Position numbers and translations under genes: made by a program
NCBI GenBank assembly: GCA_902806595.1
Contig: CADCXC010000003.1
Coordinates: 2,356,001-2,420,000 of the forward strand
DNA from: Pyrenopolyporus hunteri
Taxonomy: Eukaryota; Ascomycota; Sordariomycetes; Xylariales; Hypoxylaceae
Reading direction: 5' to 3'
DNA: 64,000 bases
In this document: positions 59,776 to 64,000 of the stretch, piece after piece
Numbering within the stretch: position 1 is the stretch's first letter
Layout: each line of letters opens with the position of its first letter
Notes under the pieces: model-generated
What the model was told of the DNA's origin: nothing
The model's database searches: none
The model's input: only the letters and a program-made list of their open reading frames with translations

Positions 59776-61376
59776 TTACCCTCGAGTCGGTGGAGGAGGG
59801 AAATTGAAGTTGATGTGTGTGATCTCCACAGGACTTCCTGTGTTGCTAGCCCTTCGATTCTTTCCTACTACTCCAGCAGCCACTCTTTCCCAAGCCCCAC
59901 TGCTGGCTGTTCGGCTGGAATTACGAGGTGGTAGATCCCACGTTGTCGCACCCCGCTCCCAGGCACGGCTCAATAAGGGGCTGGCGGTGGAACCGGATGT
60001 AGGGCTGCTGAACATGCCATCTGGGCTGACACCCACCGATGGAGAGCTAACAGGGTAATCGGCAGGGTTATACTGCCTTAGAGGTAGAAGCTGCGCAGTG
60101 CTCTTGGTACTGGTAGTGCTAGCGGGTTCGTCGGTAGGAGAGAAGAAGGCAGCCTTGGGTGAGGTGGAATAATGTACATTGCTTGGAATTGTGGGTATGG
60201 TGGTGGCGATATTATGTAACGGCACTTTGTTATCTAGTCGAGAGGAGGATTTGAAGCGTGAGCTGCCGTTTAGAGTCGGCGTTGCGGGTTGTCCCGACGA
60301 CTCTAGCAAGACGGGATGGGAACTTAGAGCAGAGAATGGACCCGTGTAGGGTTTCTCCTCTTCGATTGTGCCATCAAATGGATTCGGAAAGAATGCCGGG
60401 GATCGTGGGGTCAAATGCGTCTGACAGCGGAACGATAGCGACGAAACGGTCCGATGTCTGTCTCGCTTTTGCCCCGCGGTTGAGGTTTTGGTGTCGCCGA
60501 GGAGAAGACGGCGGTTACGTCGTCTACGGCAGCGTACGAATACGAAGCCGGCTACGGCTAAAACAAGGACGACAGCACCAACAGCGATTCCCACGATTTG
60601 GGTTACCGATAAAGAAGGGTTTTTATCATCGGCCTGTTCCTCGACGGAAGGGTCAACCGAACTGATTAATGCCTTTGAGAAGACGGTGTCGTTTAGTCCG
60701 ATTAATGTTCCAGGGGATGGTCGTTGTTGGCATCCTGCGTCTAAGGCAACGATGACTGATAAGTTGTTAGCATCTAGAAGCCACATAGCAGGAATGGTGC
60801 CTTACAATTGGCTAAGTAGTCCTGATCGTCTGAAGCAGCAACACAGGACCTGCACTCCGTTACGGCGGATTCGGACAACCCGCCCGCGGTACAATACGAA
60901 TAACCATGTTTATTTGGGTCCAGGTTGCCGTCCGTTAACGATTCCATCAGTCCTCCGCATGCTGTGGACGTCGCACAGGGGGTAGATGCTACCCCGGTAG
61001 CGTTGGGGAATCCGAAAATGCAATAATCGAACGTATATCTAAGATTGTCTATGTCCATGTTAGATATGGGTTCTAAATGATCTAGGGTGTACTCACAAAG
61101 GAACCAAAGCTGGTCACTCTCATCCCCCTGAGTGAAGGTACTATCTTGCAGACAACTCATACATTTCTGAAATTTTTGGCCTGCGGGGGTGGTCGAGTAT
61201 TCCGAATCGTAACATGAAATATCAGCGTTCTTCGTAGTTGACGAGTTTGGGTCGGATAAGTCTAGCCCGGGCGAATCTATACAGACCGAAGCACAAGGCG
61301 AGTTAGGTGTCACCTGCAAGCCCGTGGTATGTTGTGCAAGGAGGGCGAGAAAAGTAATAAATAGAAGAAAAGCCAT
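59776..61376 (-). CDS. Single-pass cell-surface protein (fungal LPXTG-domain type)
   Basis: Predicted type I membrane protein, 516 aa, of a group often labelled LPXTG-domain-containing in filamentous fungi, role unknown. Exons 61376-60806 and 60755-59776. The signal peptide is MAFLLFITFLALLAQHTTG. A cysteine-rich ectodomain of about 220 residues follows (CMSCLQDSTF, CRSCVAASDDQDYLAN). The 50-nt intron (GTAAGG donor, TGCTAAC branch, CAG acceptor) joins as DYLANFIVALDAGCQQRPSP. A shorter splice at 60774 would add eight residues and fits the family less well. The membrane helix is near residues 250-275 (IVGIAVGAVVLVLAVAGFVF), then RCRRRRNRR and a Ser/Pro/Thr-rich cytoplasmic tail. Architecture suggests a wall or surface sensor. 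Confidence 0.85.
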
Positions 61377-63258
61377 CTCGCCTGGAGATTGGATAGTAAT
61401 GAATGTAAGGATGTCTTCTGCAAGAGAATAGTACTAGAAAGCGAATGATAAAAAGATACAGCGAATCGAAGATATTACAACGAGATTTCCATGGAGTTAA
61501 TACCGCCAGCCAGCTGGTCAAGGTCCCGTAACGGTAGGCTCGATAAAGAGCCTAGAAGAATTAAAAGATCAAAAGATGGAAAAGGAGTGTGTGAGCATCA
61601 ATGACAGGTGTGAGATAAAGAAGCTCGGGATAGGCCGAGTAATATATTAGATCTCAGTGTTCAGCCTCTAGTCTAAACGATGCGTGCAGGAACCCATCGC
61701 GCGCGAATGATTCTCACGCTATTACGGGTTAAGTGGTAGTCGGCGCCTATGTAGAGGTAAAGATGTCGGTGGTTAGCACGGAGAGGTGACATCGCAGCTT
61801 CAACCATACCCACCCCTTGTGCCGGTGGGTAAGCAATGAGATGAGTGGTATATCTTGCGGTAGGAAAACCATAATCCCACGATGTTGAACGGCGTAGAAA
61901 CAACATTGGACGGCGGGGAGGTATCTCAAAAGGGTCACCCCATTATCAGATGGGCCAATGGGATGGGTAGGGCATGGAGGATCTCTCATCCCTAAGCGCC
62001 GTGATTTGCTCGGTAATCTTACCCGACGCCTCCAGTGGGTCAGTGATGAGGTCGTCAGCGGCAAAAACAGCGACCACTAGGCCACTATTTAGGGGCCGAC
62101 AGAACTACCTTCATCCAGCTCGATCCCGATTTGGGATGAAATTAACCCCAGTCTCCCAGGATAGGGAAATGGGCAATAAAGGAGCCGTGTGGGAAGGCCT
62201 ATAAATGGACCAGACTATTGTTTACACTAGATGGTGAGCGGCGCATGGCGTGTGGCCTGGGAGAAACGGAGGGGCAGGGAAACCTATAGCTTGTAAAAAC
62301 TAATTTTCATTTCCTATTAGTGGCTTGCGGCGGACTACAGTGGTGCCGCTTGTGTGTCGGATTTCTCGTGTAGGTACATAATGTTCATTAGGAAGAATAA
62401 TTCTGGCAGTGTTGTCAAGGTTGCAACCAGAGTATTCGACGTCGCGGGGGCGCTTCGAAGGGGATACGGGTAAGTAGGTAGGTAGCTGGGTATTCTGAGA
62501 AGAGCACAATTGGACGCGATACGTGGGCAGCCCTACCGGAGCGAAACATATTGGCATTTTCTGTTGTTGCATATGAATGTGACTGTGATGAGATGCCTGC
62601 AGATTGCAGATGCGGAGGGGAGAATCGCAAAAAGCTTGGAAGTTGTAGAGAGGATGAGTGAGCGCTTACATGTAGTTTCCCCGGAGCATTTTGAGGTACC
62701 TAAGTTGCTACGTACCTACCAGTATCTGGTTCGTGCGCGAATATTTCCCCAAATAGTATAGTCGGGTACGGAACCTATCCCACTTTGGGGTTAGTCCTAT
62801 CCGCCAGCTCGGGTTTCCGTCAAAACCGAAATCTCGATTCTTGGGAGACCATTTACAACATCAAATCTCATATCACGTACGTACTACCTATCAGGTTTTT
62901 ACGGTGGTACGCTGTATTAACATATTTCAACCAAGATACAGCCGGATTCTAAAGGGAACCATAATATTACCGTTATACTGCATCTCTATAAATCTAATTA
63001 CATTATTCTTTAATATCACTTGTAGTCTCCCCGAATCTGAAGAGTCAAGTCCGCGTGTCCCTCAGTCTTCTGAGTTATGAGCAACGGCGCAACACGCGCC
63101 GAGCTGTGCCCCTACTGCAAATTGCGAGTCTATCTGGCTTCAAATTTCTACTCTATATTTGGAATAGAACTGTGAGTACCTATGTTGGAGTTTGCTCAAT
63201 AACACTCAGGCACAATCGCCGTCTTCATAAATCCAAGGGATTCATAGCCGGCGATAGC
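61377..63258. other. Intergenic, 1.9 kb, no gene recognised
   Basis: Upstream of the surface protein (minus) and downstream of the GH43 gene. It holds a GTAGGTAGGTAG repeat at about 62474. Several frames of 70-105 codons overlap on both strands (for example 61747-62064 minus), with no motif or splice partner. Confidence 0.5.
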
Positions 63259-64000
63259 CTACATGACTACTCGCACCTCTCGGCCATCGACGTCAGTTGG
63301 TGACGTGAACATACACCGTCCTTGCTGGCAATTCGCATGGAAAGCAACACCGATCTTATCCTCAAGATTCACCGCCGTGGCCCCCCCGGGCGCCTGCAAC
63401 TTATACTCCCCGGTCTTTATCATCGGGCGTTGTGCCCGTTGAAATGGACCCTTCAAGTTGGTCGACGTCGCATAGTTGACGTTGTAGCTCGGCTCTAAGT
63501 AGCAGCCACTACTGAAGAACAATATGTATAGTCCTTTGGATGTGCGCAATAAGCTTGGCGCTTCCACTAATGGGCCGTCGTCGTCGCTGCGGTCAAAAAT
63601 CGGAACAGGGTCGCCTATTTTTGTCACGCCATCCTTTTCGACCTCTTGCAGCATGATAGGCGTTGGTACAATCGGATCCACGGTGTTGCCGCAGCTACCG
63701 CCGTGTCCGACGCTGTTTCCATCGATCTTGTAGAGGACATATTGTTTTCCGTCGGTGTCTTCAAATCCTGACGCGTCAATAGAACCGCCAATCGTGAGGT
63801 TACAAGCGAACGGATCTTCACCAGGTACGTATGGGCCGGTGACCGTATCCGCTATTGCCGTGCCGATACAGTGGTGCGCCGGGTTTTCAGCTACCTCGCC
63901 ACTGTAGTACATGACGTACTTTCCATCAGGTGTGCGGTGTACGTCGGGTGCCCAAGTATTACGTCCGGTCGTCCAGGCGGCTGGTTGGGGGAGGGCGTCG
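63259..64000 (-). CDS. Glycoside hydrolase family 43 protein (partial, 5' end outside window)
   Basis: C-terminal 247 codons of a five-bladed beta-propeller glycosidase. The frame is open to the window edge and starts ALPQPAAWTTGRNTWAPDVH; the WAPDV motif is the GH43 hallmark that follows blade 1, so the catalytic base Asp should lie just outside. GSIDASGFEDTDGKQYVLYK carries the second conserved acid, and EAPSLLRTSKGLYILFFSSG supplies the general-acid Glu. Members cut arabinan or xylan side chains; the exact substrate is not clear. Secretion is expected, but the signal peptide is not visible. There is no intron in the visible part. The last residues, DGREVRVVM, end at a TAG at 63259. Confidence 0.9.
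   Translation of the reverse strand, partial: DALPQPAAWTTGRNTWAPDVHRTPDGKYVMYYSGEVAENPAHHCIGTAIADTVTGPYVPGEDPFACNLTIGGSIDASGFEDTDGKQYVLYKIDGNSVGHGGSCGNTVDPIVPTPIMLQEVEKDGVTKIGDPVPIFDRSDDDGPLVEAPSLLRTSKGLYILFFSSGCYLEPSYNVNYATSTNLKGPFQRAQRPMIKTGEYKLQAPGGATAVNLEDKIGVAFHANCQQGRCMFTSPTDVDGREVRVVM

Noticed and set aside
60774..60805. 32-nt intron in the surface-protein gene
   Set aside because: An acceptor 18 nt further on gives a 50-nt intron with a proper TGCTAAC branch and a join that fits the family better.

Overview
The window is nuclear DNA of a filamentous ascomycete (Pezizomycotina). Sordariomycetes is likely and Xylariales is possible, but I infer this from gene families and style, not from a marker gene. 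Supporting signs are short introns (about 46-110 nt) with GTANGT donors and NCTAAC branch sites, a Clr5-domain ankyrin protein, one AT-rich block that looks mutated by RIP (repeat-induced point mutation), and a CTACCTAGGTAG-type palindrome scattered through the spacers. I found no tRNA, rRNA, CRISPR array or operon.

Layout. 1-10.1 kb holds one gene, ornithine decarboxylase (minus strand), with an unusually long ATG-free upstream region, then about 7 kb with no recognisable gene. 10.1-20.6 kb holds housekeeping genes: mitochondrial presequence protease Cym1, a taxilin, and a head-to-head pair of ribosome-biogenesis factors, Ltv1 (40S) and Lsg1 (60S). 22.9-30 kb holds an aldo/keto reductase, a HAD-IIA hydrolase and a secreted, probably GPI-anchored protein. 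30.8-36.2 kb holds the Clr5-ankyrin protein and an NAD(P)-dependent reductase. 38-45.7 kb holds a Ca3427/THI5-like binding-fold protein, a DUF1279 mitochondrial membrane protein, nucleoside diphosphate kinase (eight exons) and glucosidase II alpha.

At 46.0-46.9 kb lies an AT-rich element with near-perfect 31-bp terminal inverted repeats and TA at both ends. Next to it is an accessory-looking trio at 47.2-53.4 kb: a TauD-type 2-oxoglutarate dioxygenase, a Liz1/Dal5-type MFS transporter and a flavin monooxygenase. The right end holds an RBR ubiquitin ligase, guanine deaminase, a single-pass cell-surface protein and a GH43 glycosidase cut by the window edge.

Most notable observation: the second intervening sequence of the MFS gene can be read as a spliceosomal twin intron of the [D1,2] type. 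One intron sits between the G and the T of a second intron's donor. Only two-step removal restores the family motif [12 protein letters not shown]; single-step splicing gives an immediate TGA. Other points worth checking are the 876-nt ATG-free ODC upstream region, an in-frame membrane-anchor extension upstream of NDK, and the inverted-repeat element whose ends are intact while its interior is heavily AT-mutated. Exon boundaries were derived by hand from splice signals, reading frame and protein-family continuity; none has transcript support here.
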